64,000 bases of DNA from CAVQOB01 sp963714325 (lineage in GTDB: Bacteria; Pseudomonadota; Alphaproteobacteria; Rhizobiales; Hyphomicrobiaceae). This document shows, piece by piece, positions 36,281-46,808 of the stretch; position 1 is the first letter of the stretch; every line of letters starts with the position of its first letter. The stretch spans positions 1 through 64,000 of the forward strand of contig CAVQOB010000006.1 of the NCBI GenBank assembly GCA_963714325.1, given 5' to 3'. The notes below the pieces were generated by a model. That model was not told the origin of the DNA and ran no database searches. It was given only the letters and a program-made list of their open reading frames with translations. Both the position numbers and the translations under genes were made by a program.

Positions 36281-38518
36281 GTGTCGAAGCATCGACCAGA
36301 CCCGAGCGGAAAACGCTTTTGGGGTTGTCGGCTGTACGGACAGCTGACGGCCGCTTGCGCCCGCGCACGCATCTACTTTGGCGGCCGAGCAAGTTCAGCC
36401 CCAGCGAGGCACGAAGACAGCAAAACTGGTGAACTTGAGCGACTCAAGGATATACAGTGGGAACTCGGCGATAGTATCGCACGCTACCGCGATCTGTTGG
36501 ACAGCCAGCAAGATATCATCGAGCGTCGCGATCTCACGGGTCAGCTGACCTACGCCAACAGCGCCTATTGCCGCGCCTTCGGGATTGAACGAAAAGCCGC
36601 CATTGGCAGCGCGTTCAGGCCTCAAGTCACATCCGCAGACGATGGGGCTACCTTCCCAAGCGGCGCGCACTCGCCGCACCAGCGATACAGCCTGGAACTG
36701 CGGACGATCTCAGGCCCGCGCTGGTTCGAATTCGAACACCAAGCAATCCCGATCGCGGATGGCGCCCCCGCAGAAATCCAGTGCGTTGGTCGCGACATCA
36801 CCGAACGTATGCAATTGCAGGCCGACATCGAGGCCGCACGCGAGCAGGCGGAAACGGCCAACCAAGCAAAATCGCGCTTTCTTGCGGCCATGAGCCACGA
36901 GATCAGGACGCCCATGAACGGCATCCTCGGCATGTCCGGTCTCTTGTCTGAAACCGAACTGATGCCGGAGCAACGCACTTACGTGCAAGCGATCGATCGT
37001 TCCGCCAAAACTTTGCTCGCACTCATCGATGAGATTCTTGATTTCTCGAAAATCGAGGCTGGGAAACTCCAGCTCGAAGAAGCCGTCTTCTCAGTTGAGG
37101 AATGCATCCAGTCCGTCGTCGAGATGTTGGCACCGCGTGCCGCTGAAAAGAAAATAGATCTCGCCTGGGCGATCGATCCAACCGTCCCCAAACTCAACCT
37201 CGGCGATGAAATCCGCCTTCGTCAGATCGTCACCAACCTGATCGGTAACGCCGTCAAATTTACCGATCGCGGCGGCGTGCTCGTCACCGTTGAAGTCGAT
37301 CGCCGACGCGACAATGCTCGCCGCCCACAACAAGCTGATCCGCGCTTCATCATTTCGGTCACTGATAGTGGACAAGGCATCACAGCCAGCGCTCTTGAAG
37401 GTCTCTTCTCGGAGTTTGAGCAAGGCGATGCGGCACTCAGTCGCCGCCATGGCGGTACTGGACTTGGACTTGCCATCTCCCGCCGCTTGGCGCGCGCCAT
37501 GGGCGGCGACATTATCGCGACCAGCCAACGCGGTGTTGGTTCAACGTTCACTGCCGTCGTCTCACTCAAGCACGTGGGAACCGGTCTCTCGCAGCGCTAT
37601 CACCCAGTCCGCATGGCGGCTCATCACGTCCTGATCGCCATGCCAATTGGCTTCGAAGAGCGGGCGATGCGTTTGACACTGGAAGGCGCGGGGATGCCGC
37701 TTGAGTCAACCCGACCGGCCACTGCCATACCCTTCGTCGAAAACGCCAGCGCCCATGATGAGCCGTTCTCCGCCATCATTGTCGATGGCCGTGGCAATGT
37801 TGATGAAGCAAGGAGTTTGTTGCGTACGGCCCGTGATGCAGCACCCGGACAAAACGTCCGTGGCATTGCGGTCGTCGATTCTCCAGGGCGCACGGCCTTC
37901 GACCCCTATCGCACCGCCGGCTTCGACGCCTATCTTGTCCGCCCCGTCCGCCCGCAAGCCATATTTGGCCTCTTGGCTGACCCGGGTCGATCAGGACATG
38001 CGTCGAGCGCTATGCCGCAAGCCAAGCACCGAGCGATCGACGACAGCAAGCCAGCTGCCAAGCGACGGATATTGCTGGTCGAAGACAATGATATCAACGC
38101 GCTCTTGGCCCGCCGCATGCTCGAAAAATCGTCCTGCGTTATCGAGCACGCCGCCAACGGCCAACTCGCGATCGACGCCATCGCCAGAATGCTCGACGGT
38201 TCCGGCCCGGGTTACGATATCATTCTGATGGACGTCCACATGCCTGTCGTCGATGGCCTGCAGGCTGCGGCACGGATACGCACGCTGTTCTCGATGAAAA
38301 ATATCGAGCGCGCCAATCAGCCTGCAATCATCGCATTGACGGCTAATGCCTTCCCGGAGGACCGCTTGCGGTGCTTGGAAGGCGGTATGGACGACTACCT
38401 ATCGAAGCCATTCGAGAAATCCGAACTCGATGCGGTCCTCGCCAAATGGGGCGCCAGGACGACGGGCATCGCACTGCCAGTGCCAAAGCTGCTGCAACAG
38501 ACGCTCGCCGGCCCATAA
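36281..38518 (+). CDS. Hybrid sensor histidine kinase (PAS-HisKA-HATPase-degenerate receiver-receiver)
   Basis: A 745-aa kinase with no transmembrane span, so probably cytoplasmic. The order is a poorly conserved N-terminus (1-50), PAS (about 65-175), HisKA with His206 in AAMSHEIRTPMNGILGMSG, and HATPase with NLIGNAVKFTD, VTDSGQGI and RRHGGTGLGLAIS. A degenerate receiver-like segment follows (about 450-570, with IIVDGR but Arg replacing the Lys in YLVRPVRP). Last is a complete receiver (about 590-725: LLVEDNDINALL, ILMDVHMPVVDG, ALTANA, LSKPFE). The start is uncertain because the first 45 residues are low complexity. It precedes mutS with an 85-base gap. Signal and target are unknown. Confidence 0.9.
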   Translation: MSKHRPDPSGKRFWGCRLYGQLTAACARARIYFGGRASSAPARHEDSKTGELERLKDIQWELGDSIARYRDLLDSQQDIIERRDLTGQLTYANSAYCRAFGIERKAAIGSAFRPQVTSADDGATFPSGAHSPHQRYSLELRTISGPRWFEFEHQAIPIADGAPAEIQCVGRDITERMQLQADIEAAREQAETANQAKSRFLAAMSHEIRTPMNGILGMSGLLSETELMPEQRTYVQAIDRSAKTLLALIDEILDFSKIEAGKLQLEEAVFSVEECIQSVVEMLAPRAAEKKIDLAWAIDPTVPKLNLGDEIRLRQIVTNLIGNAVKFTDRGGVLVTVEVDRRRDNARRPQQADPRFIISVTDSGQGITASALEGLFSEFEQGDAALSRRHGGTGLGLAISRRLARAMGGDIIATSQRGVGSTFTAVVSLKHVGTGLSQRYHPVRMAAHHVLIAMPIGFEERAMRLTLEGAGMPLESTRPATAIPFVENASAHDEPFSAIIVDGRGNVDEARSLLRTARDAAPGQNVRGIAVVDSPGRTAFDPYRTAGFDAYLVRPVRPQAIFGLLADPGRSGHASSAMPQAKHRAIDDSKPAAKRRILLVEDNDINALLARRMLEKSSCVIEHAANGQLAIDAIARMLDGSGPGYDIILMDVHMPVVDGLQAAARIRTLFSMKNIERANQPAIIALTANAFPEDRLRCLEGGMDDYLSKPFEKSELDAVLAKWGARTTGIALPVPKLLQQTLAGP

Positions 38519-38603
38519 GCGGCGAGCAATATCACCGACCAGACATTTGCAACGGTCGCCATCCGCGCTATGCGTAGGGTGCAATTCGACCGAAGCGAGA
38601 ACA

Positions 38604-41429
38604 ATGGCGCCGAAAGCCCGACAGTCTTCGCCACCACCGGAACCGCATGTGGCGCCCACGAGCCCGATTGCGGATGAACAACCGTTGGCACTCGGGCTCG
38701 TCGGCGCCGCCGGCGGCGTTACCCCCAGCATGGCGCAATTCCTGGAAATCAAAGCCGCCAATCCCGATTGCATTCTCTGGTATCGCATGGGCGATTTCTA
38801 CGAGCTTTTTTTCGCAGACGCCAAAGTTGCCTCCGAGGCACTCGGTATTGTCCTCACCAAGCGCGGTAAACATCTCGGCCAAGATATCCCGATGTGTGGC
38901 GTTCCGATCCATCGCGCCGATGAATATCTGCAGCGCTTGATCAAGCGTGGTTTTCGCGTCGCCGTTTGTGAACAACTCGAAGACCCGGCCGAGGCGCGAA
39001 AGCGGGGATCGAAGGCGGTCGTGCGGCGCGACGTTGTCCGTCTCGTGACGCCCGGCACTCTCACCGAAGACAGCCTGCTCGATGCCAAGGCCCGGAACTT
39101 CCTGACCGCACTCTTCAAAGCGCCGCAACCCGCCCGGAACACGACAGAGACGATCGCGCTCGCCTCGATCGATATTTCGACCGGTGAATTCGAAGTCGGC
39201 GAGGTCGCTGGCACAGACCTGGCCGGCGAACTTCAGCGACTACTGCCGGGCGAAATCATCCTCCCGGACGCTACTCTCGCTGATCCCAACATCAAAATCG
39301 CAATCGAGAGTGCCAAAGCGGCGCCAACACCTGTTCCTGGTGCATCCTTTGACAGTTTGGCTGGCGAACGATTGCTGAAGGCACAATTAGGCACGACCGA
39401 TCTCGGTGGCTTTGGCACTTTTTCCCGCGCCGAGTTGGCCGCGATCGGTGCTGTTCTCAAGTATGTCGAGCTGACCCAGCTCGGCAAACGGCCGCTGCTG
39501 CGCCTGCCGCGTCGCACCGGGCCTGACTCCGTTCTGGTCATCGATGCGGCGAGCCGCACCAACCTTGAAATCCTGAAATCAAGCTCTGGCGCGAAAGACG
39601 GCAGCCTCCTTGGTGCCATCGATCGGACCGTCACGGGCGCGGGAGCCCGCGAATTGGCCGCACGCCTCGCGAGCCCATTGCGCGACCTGAACCAAATCAA
39701 TGAACGGTTGGATAGCGCTCGCTATTTTCTCGACGAAGATCACCTGCGCGATGATCTGCGGGTTACACTGCGCGCAGCACCCGACATGGCGCGCGCCATG
39801 TCGCGGCTCGCCTTCCAGCGCGGTGGGCCACGCGATCTTGGCGTCGTTCGCGATGGGCTTGGCGCAGCCCGCAACTGTGCCGTAGCACTCGGCAAACGCG
39901 CCGATGCGATCGGCCTCCCCGCGGCCATCAGTAAAGTACTCCAATCACTGGTGCCGGTTGGTGTCGACATTGAACACGAATTGCGCAATGCCCTCGCCGA
40001 TGAGTTGCCGGTCTTCCGCCGCGATGGGAGCTTTATTCGTGACGGCTATCGCCTCGAAATTGATGATGCGCGTCGCCTCCGCGATGACAGCCGCAAAGTC
40101 ATGGCAGCGTTGGAGGCCAGTTATGTCGAACAGACCGGTGTCAAGACACTCAAGATTCGCCACAACAATATCCTTGGCTACTACATTGAGACCTCGGCCA
40201 ATACTGCCAAGCCACTCCTCAGCGAGCCTCTGTCAGCGACTTTTCGTCATCGTCAGTCGATGGCCAGTGCCATCCGGTTCACGACCACTGAACTGATCGA
40301 AATCGAAGGCCGCATCGCATCTGCTGCCGAGCGCGCGCTGAACCTCGAACAGGATGTCTTCAACGCGCTCGCTGAAGCGATCGCCAAAGCCGAAGTTGCA
40401 CTCAGCACAATCGCAGCCGCCCTTGCCGAGTTGGATTGCTTGACAGCGCTCGCAGAACTCGCTTCTGAGCAAGGTTATGTCCGACCAAACCTCGATGACA
40501 GCACACGATTTGAAATCAGCGGCGGCCGCCATCCCGTTGTCGAGCAGGCACTGAAGGCGTCTCGCGGTGGACCGTTCATTGAAAACGACTGCGTGCTCAG
40601 CCGCGCCGAAATGTCGAAACCGAGCGGATTCGATGAGCGGGCGGAAGGCCGCATCTGGTTGGTAACCGGCCCCAATATGGCCGGCAAATCAACCTTCCTG
40701 CGCCAGAACGCGCTCATCACGATCATGGCGCAGATGGGCTCTTTCGTGCCCGCGCGCTCGGTCGAAATCGGTATTGTCGATCGCCTCTTCAGCCGCGTCG
40801 GTGCCTCCGATGATATTGCCCGTGGGCGCTCGACCTTCATGGTCGAAATGGTCGAAACCGCCGGCATTCTCAATCAGGCAACCGATCGTTCGCTGGTTAT
40901 TCTCGACGAGATCGGACGCGGCACAGCGACCTTCGACGGCCTTTCCATTGCTTGGGCGACGGTCGAATTCTTGCACGACATCTCAAAATGCCGCTCACTG
41001 TTTGCAACTCACTATCATGAGATGACGGCATTGGCTCGCCGGTTGCGCGACATTTCGAACGTCACAATCGATGTCAAAGAACTGCAAGACGATATCGTCT
41101 TTCTGCATCGCGTGAAACCCGGCGCAGCGGACCGATCCTACGGCATTCAAGTCGCGAAATTGGCGGGTCTCCCACCAGCCGTCATTACGCGCGCTGGTCA
41201 AATCTTGAAGGCATTGGAAAAGCAAGACGGCAAATCAGCCATCAGCGCACATGCGCTTGAGGATCTCCCACTTTTTGCCGCAACTCGTCCGTCAAGCCAC
41301 ATACCAGGCATGGCCGCGCCATCGCCGCTCGAAACCGCTATGGCTGAAATCAACCCGGACGAGTTGACCCCGAAATCCGCCCTCGAAGCGCTTTATCGCT
41401 TGAAATCACTATCAGCGAAAAACTCCTGA
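38604..41429 (+). CDS. mutS: DNA mismatch repair protein MutS
   Basis: Mismatch-recognition ATPase, 941 aa. The N-terminal mismatch-binding Phe-x-Glu is in RMGDFYELFFADA. The ATPase has Walker A GPNMAGKSTFLRQN and Walker B region LVILDEIGRGTATFDGLS, then ATHYHEMTAL. A C-terminal tail includes ALEALYRLKSL, the MutS tetramerisation-type end. The ATG at 38604 (MAPKARQSSPPP) is chosen; the same frame stays open upstream over the kinase 3' end but without family similarity. mutS before glnD is normal in this class. Confidence 0.96.
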   Translation: MAPKARQSSPPPEPHVAPTSPIADEQPLALGLVGAAGGVTPSMAQFLEIKAANPDCILWYRMGDFYELFFADAKVASEALGIVLTKRGKHLGQDIPMCGVPIHRADEYLQRLIKRGFRVAVCEQLEDPAEARKRGSKAVVRRDVVRLVTPGTLTEDSLLDAKARNFLTALFKAPQPARNTTETIALASIDISTGEFEVGEVAGTDLAGELQRLLPGEIILPDATLADPNIKIAIESAKAAPTPVPGASFDSLAGERLLKAQLGTTDLGGFGTFSRAELAAIGAVLKYVELTQLGKRPLLRLPRRTGPDSVLVIDAASRTNLEILKSSSGAKDGSLLGAIDRTVTGAGARELAARLASPLRDLNQINERLDSARYFLDEDHLRDDLRVTLRAAPDMARAMSRLAFQRGGPRDLGVVRDGLGAARNCAVALGKRADAIGLPAAISKVLQSLVPVGVDIEHELRNALADELPVFRRDGSFIRDGYRLEIDDARRLRDDSRKVMAALEASYVEQTGVKTLKIRHNNILGYYIETSANTAKPLLSEPLSATFRHRQSMASAIRFTTTELIEIEGRIASAAERALNLEQDVFNALAEAIAKAEVALSTIAAALAELDCLTALAELASEQGYVRPNLDDSTRFEISGGRHPVVEQALKASRGGPFIENDCVLSRAEMSKPSGFDERAEGRIWLVTGPNMAGKSTFLRQNALITIMAQMGSFVPARSVEIGIVDRLFSRVGASDDIARGRSTFMVEMVETAGILNQATDRSLVILDEIGRGTATFDGLSIAWATVEFLHDISKCRSLFATHYHEMTALARRLRDISNVTIDVKELQDDIVFLHRVKPGAADRSYGIQVAKLAGLPPAVITRAGQILKALEKQDGKSAISAHALEDLPLFAATRPSSHIPGMAAPSPLETAMAEINPDELTPKSALEALYRLKSLSAKNS

Positions 41430-41475
41430 TCAGCGCCCCGTCACGAACTGCGACGCTCCTTGCGAGATCGATGAA

Positions 41476-44256
41476 ATGAACAGAACCATGCAACCATCAC
41501 CAAGCCTGGACGCCGAAGCACTGCACATCGAATTGACGGAACTGTTTCATGTCCACGGCGGTATCGCGAGCAATGCGCGCGGTACCGTCCTGGATCGGCT
41601 GAAGGCGCTGGTGAAAGCCGCACGCACGTCCGCGCGAACCCAGCTTGAAGCGGATGGCAATGGAGGTCGGTGCGCCGAAGGCCTGGCTGCCTTCCAGGAT
41701 CAGCTGATCAAAGTGATCTATGATTATACAGTCGCGCACGTTTACCAACAGTCCAATCCCGCTAACCCCGAACGCATGGCCGTCGTCGCAACCGGTGGCT
41801 ATGGTCGTGGCCTGTTGGCGCCGGGTTCCGACATCGATCTCTTGTTCCTGCTTTCATCGAAGCAAACGCCCTGGGGCGAAAGCGTTGTCGAAACGATCCT
41901 GTATTTGCTCTGGGATCTGGGCTTCAAAGTCGGTCACGCGACTCGCACCATCGAGCAAAGTGTCAAGCTTTCACTGCAGGATATGACGATCCGCACCGCA
42001 TTGCTCGACGCGCGACTGATCTTCGGGGACGAGATCCTGTTTGCTGACATGATACAACGCTTCCGGGAGCAAGTCGTCAAAGGCACAGCCACCGCTTTCA
42101 TCGAAGCCAAACTCGCCGAACGTGACGAACGCCACCGGCGCACGGGCGAGAGCCGCTATAAAGTTGAACCGAACGTCAAGGACGGCAAGGGTGGCCTGCG
42201 CGATCTCCATACATTGCACTGGCTCGCCAAGTATCTCTATGGTCAAAATCCCGCCAGCGCTGCCGACTCCAGCGGCATCTTTAGTGCTGCCGAAGTGCAG
42301 ACGTTTGCCCGCTGCGAGGATTTCCTCTGGTCGGTCAGGTGCCATTTGCATTTCCTGACAGGGCGGCCCGAGGAACGGCTGTCATTCGACACCCAGCAGC
42401 AAATGGCCACACGCCTCGGCTATAACGACCGCGCTGGCCTCAGGGCCGTCGAGCGGTTCATGAAGCACTATTTTCTCGTCGCCAAAGACGTTGGCGACCT
42501 CACGACGATTCTCTGCGCCGCCCTCGAAATGCAACAGCTGACCAAGTCGCCGGTCCTATCGCGGTTCTTTGCGCCTACCGGATGGAGACAACGGCGGCGA
42601 TTGCGTCGCACCACGGAATTTCGCATCGACAATGGCCGCTTGAACGTTGCCGACCCGGATGTATTCCAACGCGACCCGGTCAACCTGATCCGTTTCTTCG
42701 CCAAGGCCGAAGAAACGGCGACATTCTTCCATCCCGAAGCGGTCCGATTGCTGCGGAGTTCGCTGCGGCTGATCGACGACCGCCTGCGCAATGATAGTGA
42801 GGCCAATCGTACATTTCTCGATCTGGTGACATCGAAAACAAACCCTGAGGGAACCCTGCGGCGGATGAATGAGGCCGGCGTACTTGGTCGCTTTATTCCG
42901 GAATTCGGTAAGGTCGTTTCGATGATGCAATTCAATATGTACCATCACTATACCGTTGACGAACATCTGCTGCGGACCGTCGGCGAGCTCTCCAGCATTG
43001 AAACCGGGACTGCGGCCGGCACGTTGCCTCTGTCGACTGAGGTCATCAAAACCATTCAAAATCGGCGGGCGCTGTTCGTTGCGGCCTTCTTGCACGATAT
43101 CGCCAAGGGGCAGCCGCAGGACCATTCAATCCTCGGCGCGGCGTACGCCCGTAAACTCTGCCCGCGCATTGGCCTGACGGCCGCGGAGACTGAGACCGTC
43201 GCATGGCTGATCGAACAGCATCTGACCATGAGCACGGTCGCCCAGAGTCGCGACCTCGGCGATCCCAAGACCATCCGCGCCTTCGCCAGTATCGTGCAAA
43301 CGCCGGAACGATTGAAACTTCTGCTTCTGCTCACCGTCGCCGATATTCGCGCTGTTGGCCCGGGAACATGGAATGGCTGGAAAGGGCAGCTGTTGCGCAC
43401 GCTGTTCTATGAGACCGAACCAATCGTCGCGGGTGGCCATACCCAACTTGGATTTCGCGAACGTGTCGCCGTGGCGCAGAACGCCTTTCGCGATAGTGCT
43501 CATGGCATGCCCGAAATCGACTGCGAGTCCTATATCGAGCGCCACTATCCCGACTATTGGCTGAAGACCGAGCCCAAACGCCAGATCGAACACGCTCGCT
43601 TGATGGGGCAGGCAAAGAAGGCAGGTGAACAGCTTGCAACGGCATTCACGTCTGACGCGTTCACTGCGGTTACAGAATTGACTGTCCTTGCTCCCAATCA
43701 TCCCCGGCTATTGTCACAGTTTGCCGGAGCATGCGCGGCAGCGGGTGCGAACATCGTCGGCGCATACATTTCGACCACCCGCGACGGTTCCGCACTCGAT
43801 ACCTTCCTCCTGCAACGGGAACTCGATCGCGACGAGGACGAGAACCGCCGAGCCGAGCGTATCGGCGAAACGATCGCAAAACTCTTGAAAGGTGAGGCTC
43901 ACCTTGGGCCGCTGATGGCAAAACGGCGCGATACGCGCCCGCTTGGCCGTGCTTTTAATCTGCCCCCGGATGTGATCATCGACAATGCACTGTCCGACCA
44001 ATTCACCGTCATTGAAGTATCGGGGTTGGATCGGCCGGGTCTGCTGTATGAATTGACCTCCGCCATCAGTGACCTCAATCTCGACATCACCTCGGCACAT
44101 ATTACGACGTTTGGGGAAAAGGCAGTGGACGTATTTTATGTGACCGATCTGACGAACAAGAAGATCACCGCGCCTCAGCGGCAAAGTACAATTCGACAAC
44201 GCTTGACAACTGTTCTGGCGTCGGGTGCCACGCCAGTCGCGGCTGTAGCGCCGTGA
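41476..44256 (+). CDS. glnD: [Protein-PII] uridylyltransferase / uridylyl-removing enzyme
   Basis: Nitrogen-status sensor that uridylylates PII proteins when glutamine is low, 926 aa. The nucleotidyltransferase site is GYGRGLLAPGSDIDLLFL (about residues 107-125). A GlnE-like linker has VKDGKGGLRDLHTLHWLA. The HD hydrolase is marked by HHYTVDEHLLRTV and FLHDIAKG. Two C-terminal ACT domains begin at about 715 and 830 (TVIEVSGLDRPGLLYELTSA). All domains are intact. Confidence 0.96.
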   Translation: MNRTMQPSPSLDAEALHIELTELFHVHGGIASNARGTVLDRLKALVKAARTSARTQLEADGNGGRCAEGLAAFQDQLIKVIYDYTVAHVYQQSNPANPERMAVVATGGYGRGLLAPGSDIDLLFLLSSKQTPWGESVVETILYLLWDLGFKVGHATRTIEQSVKLSLQDMTIRTALLDARLIFGDEILFADMIQRFREQVVKGTATAFIEAKLAERDERHRRTGESRYKVEPNVKDGKGGLRDLHTLHWLAKYLYGQNPASAADSSGIFSAAEVQTFARCEDFLWSVRCHLHFLTGRPEERLSFDTQQQMATRLGYNDRAGLRAVERFMKHYFLVAKDVGDLTTILCAALEMQQLTKSPVLSRFFAPTGWRQRRRLRRTTEFRIDNGRLNVADPDVFQRDPVNLIRFFAKAEETATFFHPEAVRLLRSSLRLIDDRLRNDSEANRTFLDLVTSKTNPEGTLRRMNEAGVLGRFIPEFGKVVSMMQFNMYHHYTVDEHLLRTVGELSSIETGTAAGTLPLSTEVIKTIQNRRALFVAAFLHDIAKGQPQDHSILGAAYARKLCPRIGLTAAETETVAWLIEQHLTMSTVAQSRDLGDPKTIRAFASIVQTPERLKLLLLLTVADIRAVGPGTWNGWKGQLLRTLFYETEPIVAGGHTQLGFRERVAVAQNAFRDSAHGMPEIDCESYIERHYPDYWLKTEPKRQIEHARLMGQAKKAGEQLATAFTSDAFTAVTELTVLAPNHPRLLSQFAGACAAAGANIVGAYISTTRDGSALDTFLLQRELDRDEDENRRAERIGETIAKLLKGEAHLGPLMAKRRDTRPLGRAFNLPPDVIIDNALSDQFTVIEVSGLDRPGLLYELTSAISDLNLDITSAHITTFGEKAVDVFYVTDLTNKKITAPQRQSTIRQRLTTVLASGATPVAAVAP

Positions 44257-44299
44257 CGAAGTCAGCAATTCGTTTTGAATTGGACCGGATTTGATCCAC

Positions 44300-45043
44300 A
44301 TGCGTATTTTTCGCAAAATATGGCTGTTCTTTTTGGTGCTTTATGTGTTGCCGCTGGCCGCACACGCGGTTTGGTGGACGGCAACCGATACGGCGAGTGC
44401 ATGGCAACAAGCCGATTGGACAAGCTCGGGGATGCTCGCCAAGCCGCGCGACAAGCGTGAGGCCCTGGTGCACGTCTATGCCGCGCGGGTCGGACGCTGG
44501 CGCGGAATTTTTGCACACCACTCCTGGATCGTGGTGAAAGAAAAAGGTGCCGAAAGCTACATCCGCTACGATAAGACTTTCTGGGGCAATCCGGTCAAAA
44601 CGAACAACTGGCCCGCCGATGCCCGATGGTTTGGGCATAGCCCGGTGTTGGTCGGCGCACTCGAAGGGCCGTCGGCTGAGGTCCTCATTCCAAAGATCAA
44701 GGCTGCGGTTCAGAATTACTCCTATAAGCGGCCCGGCAGCTACTTGGTCTGGCCCGGTCCGAACTCAAACACTTTTGTCGCCGAAGTCCTCCGAGCCGTA
44801 CCCGATCTCGGCATAGCAATGCTCCCGACTGCTATCGGAAAGGACTGGCTGCCCGCTGGCGTCGTTTGGAGCCGAACGGCAAGTGGCACCGGCTGGCAGT
44901 TCTCGCTGTTTGGTCTGCTCGGCTGCAGCGTTGGATTGGCCGAAGGCTTTGAACTCAACATTCTCGGACTGGTCGCTGGCATTGATCCACTTCGCCAAGC
45001 GATCAAACTGCCCGGGTTCGGCCGAATTGGTATGCCGCTCTGA
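44300..45043 (+). CDS. DUF3750 family protein
   Basis: A 247-aa protein with an N-terminal membrane anchor or signal (IWLFFLVLYVLPLAAHA). The DUF3750 core includes VHVYAARVGRWRGIFAHHSW, YIRYDKTFWGNPV and SYLVWPGPNSNTFVAEVL. The His/Asn pattern suggests a hydrolase-like periplasmic or membrane protein, but no activity is established. Between glnD and murJ is a frequent location for this family in alphaproteobacteria. Confidence 0.85.
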   Translation: MRIFRKIWLFFLVLYVLPLAAHAVWWTATDTASAWQQADWTSSGMLAKPRDKREALVHVYAARVGRWRGIFAHHSWIVVKEKGAESYIRYDKTFWGNPVKTNNWPADARWFGHSPVLVGALEGPSAEVLIPKIKAAVQNYSYKRPGSYLVWPGPNSNTFVAEVLRAVPDLGIAMLPTAIGKDWLPAGVVWSRTASGTGWQFSLFGLLGCSVGLAEGFELNILGLVAGIDPLRQAIKLPGFGRIGMPL

Positions 45044-45111
45044 AACCGTCCGTTGGCTAATTGCTATCGCGCCTTGCTTCCTCATCGTACGTCCGCTACT
45101 GCACTCTCCCC

Positions 45112-46677
45112 ATGAAACTCTATCGCGCATTCTTCACCGTCGGTGCCATGACCGGTATTTCCCGCGTGCTTGGCTTTGCTCGTGACATCATGATCGCTGC
45201 CATCGTCGGCACGGGTGCCATTGCCGATGCCTTCTTCGTGGCATTCAGATTTCCAAACCTCTTCCGGCGCCTGTTTGGGGAAGGCGCGTTCAATGCAGCC
45301 TTTGTCCCATTGTTTGCCAAAAAACTCGAAGGCGATGGGAAGCCAGTCGCCCACAGCTTTGCCGAAGAAGCGATGGCTGGGCTCCTCTTTGCGCTCCTGT
45401 TCGTCCTGGCGATTGCCGAACTGGCGATGCCGTGGCTGATGATTGTACTGGCGCCCGGTTTCATCGATACGCCCGACAAGTTCGATCTGACCGTTCTGCT
45501 GTCGCGCATGGCTTTTCCCTATCTTCTGTGTATGTCACTGGTGGCGCTGCTCTCGGGTGTGTTGAACTCGCTGCACCGTTTCACCGCTGCTGCCGCGGCG
45601 CCGATCCTGCTTAACATCGTGTTGATCTTGGCGTTGGCAACAGCCTATGCCCTCGGGTATCGCAATGAGCCAATGGCCGGGATGATATTGGCAAGCGGCG
45701 TCGCCATCGCCGGATTCGCCCAACTGCTTTTGCTTTGGCTGGCAACGCAGCGTGCTGGATATCGCTTACGGCTTCGCTGGCCGCGCTATACGGCTGATAT
45801 GCGCAAGCTGGTCAAGCTCGGCATTCCTGGCATCATTGCGGGCGGTGCGACACAGATCAATCTGGTCGCTGGCACCTTGATAGCATCGCTGCAGGATGGC
45901 GCTGTTTCGTTCCTGTACTATGCAGATCGACTCTACCAGCTGCCACTCGGCATTGTTGGTGTTGCCATAGGCGTCGTGCTGCTTCCCGATATCTCGCGCA
46001 AGTTGCGCGCTGGTGACGATGCGGCAGTTCTCGAAAGCCAAAACCGCGCCATGGAATTCGCCCTGCTATTGACATTGCCGGCAGCTGTTGGTCTTGCCGT
46101 GCTCGCCGAGCCGATCATCCGTGTTTTGTTTGAGCGTGGATCTTTCACTGTCGCCGATACTGCTGCGACAGCGCCCGCATTGGCGGCCTTCGCTTTCGGC
46201 CTGCCGTTTTTTGTCATCCAGAAGGTATTGCAGCCTGCATTTTTTGCCCGCGAAGACACCCGCACGCCGATGCGCTATGCCTGGGTCAATCTCATCGTCA
46301 ATCTGCTGCTCTCGATCCTGCTGTTTTTTGCGTTCCGTCATGCGGGCCTGATGCCGCATGTTGGCATTGCGATCGCAACAACGGTGGCCGGAGCGGTGAA
46401 CGCGATTCTTTTGTGGCTGGCCCTTGCTCGGCGCCGGCATCTTGCACTCGATGCCAAGGCGCTGCGGAATATCGCGCTGATTGCCGGCGGCAGCGCACTG
46501 ATGGGTCTGGCGTTTTGGTATCTTGGTGAAAACCTGCTGGCGCCTTATCTCCAACAATCCAGTCCACGACTTGAGCGAATAATCGCCCTCGCCGCATTGA
46601 TTGCTTTCGGCTTGGCTATGCTTGCAGTCCTCGCGCTTGCGACCGGGATCGGCCGCCGAGTTCGAGTCGTCAAATGA
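45112..46677 (+). CDS. murJ: Lipid II flippase MurJ
   Basis: Multispan protein of 521 aa that flips lipid-linked peptidoglycan precursor across the inner membrane. It starts MKLYRAFFTVGAMTGISRVLGFARD, here read as MKLYRAFFTVGAMTG, and has the MurJ signature DAFFVAFRFPNLFRRLFGEG plus AFNAAFVPLF. About fourteen hydrophobic segments follow. The ATG at 45112 fits family N-termini; the frame upstream (from 45061) does not. Confidence 0.95.
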   Translation: MKLYRAFFTVGAMTGISRVLGFARDIMIAAIVGTGAIADAFFVAFRFPNLFRRLFGEGAFNAAFVPLFAKKLEGDGKPVAHSFAEEAMAGLLFALLFVLAIAELAMPWLMIVLAPGFIDTPDKFDLTVLLSRMAFPYLLCMSLVALLSGVLNSLHRFTAAAAAPILLNIVLILALATAYALGYRNEPMAGMILASGVAIAGFAQLLLLWLATQRAGYRLRLRWPRYTADMRKLVKLGIPGIIAGGATQINLVAGTLIASLQDGAVSFLYYADRLYQLPLGIVGVAIGVVLLPDISRKLRAGDDAAVLESQNRAMEFALLLTLPAAVGLAVLAEPIIRVLFERGSFTVADTAATAPALAAFAFGLPFFVIQKVLQPAFFAREDTRTPMRYAWVNLIVNLLLSILLFFAFRHAGLMPHVGIAIATTVAGAVNAILLWLALARRRHLALDAKALRNIALIAGGSALMGLAFWYLGENLLAPYLQQSSPRLERIIALAALIAFGLAMLAVLALATGIGRRVRVVK

Positions 46678-46808
46678 TGCGCCTGTTCTAGGGTGGCGCG
46701 ATCAGCAACCAACCGTTGCCCGCAACACGGGTTTCCCCGGGCCTTGCGCAGCTTCCGGCATCGCGCGATAAGGCCACCGACACAGAATTGATCGAGGAAT
46801 GCTGCAAC

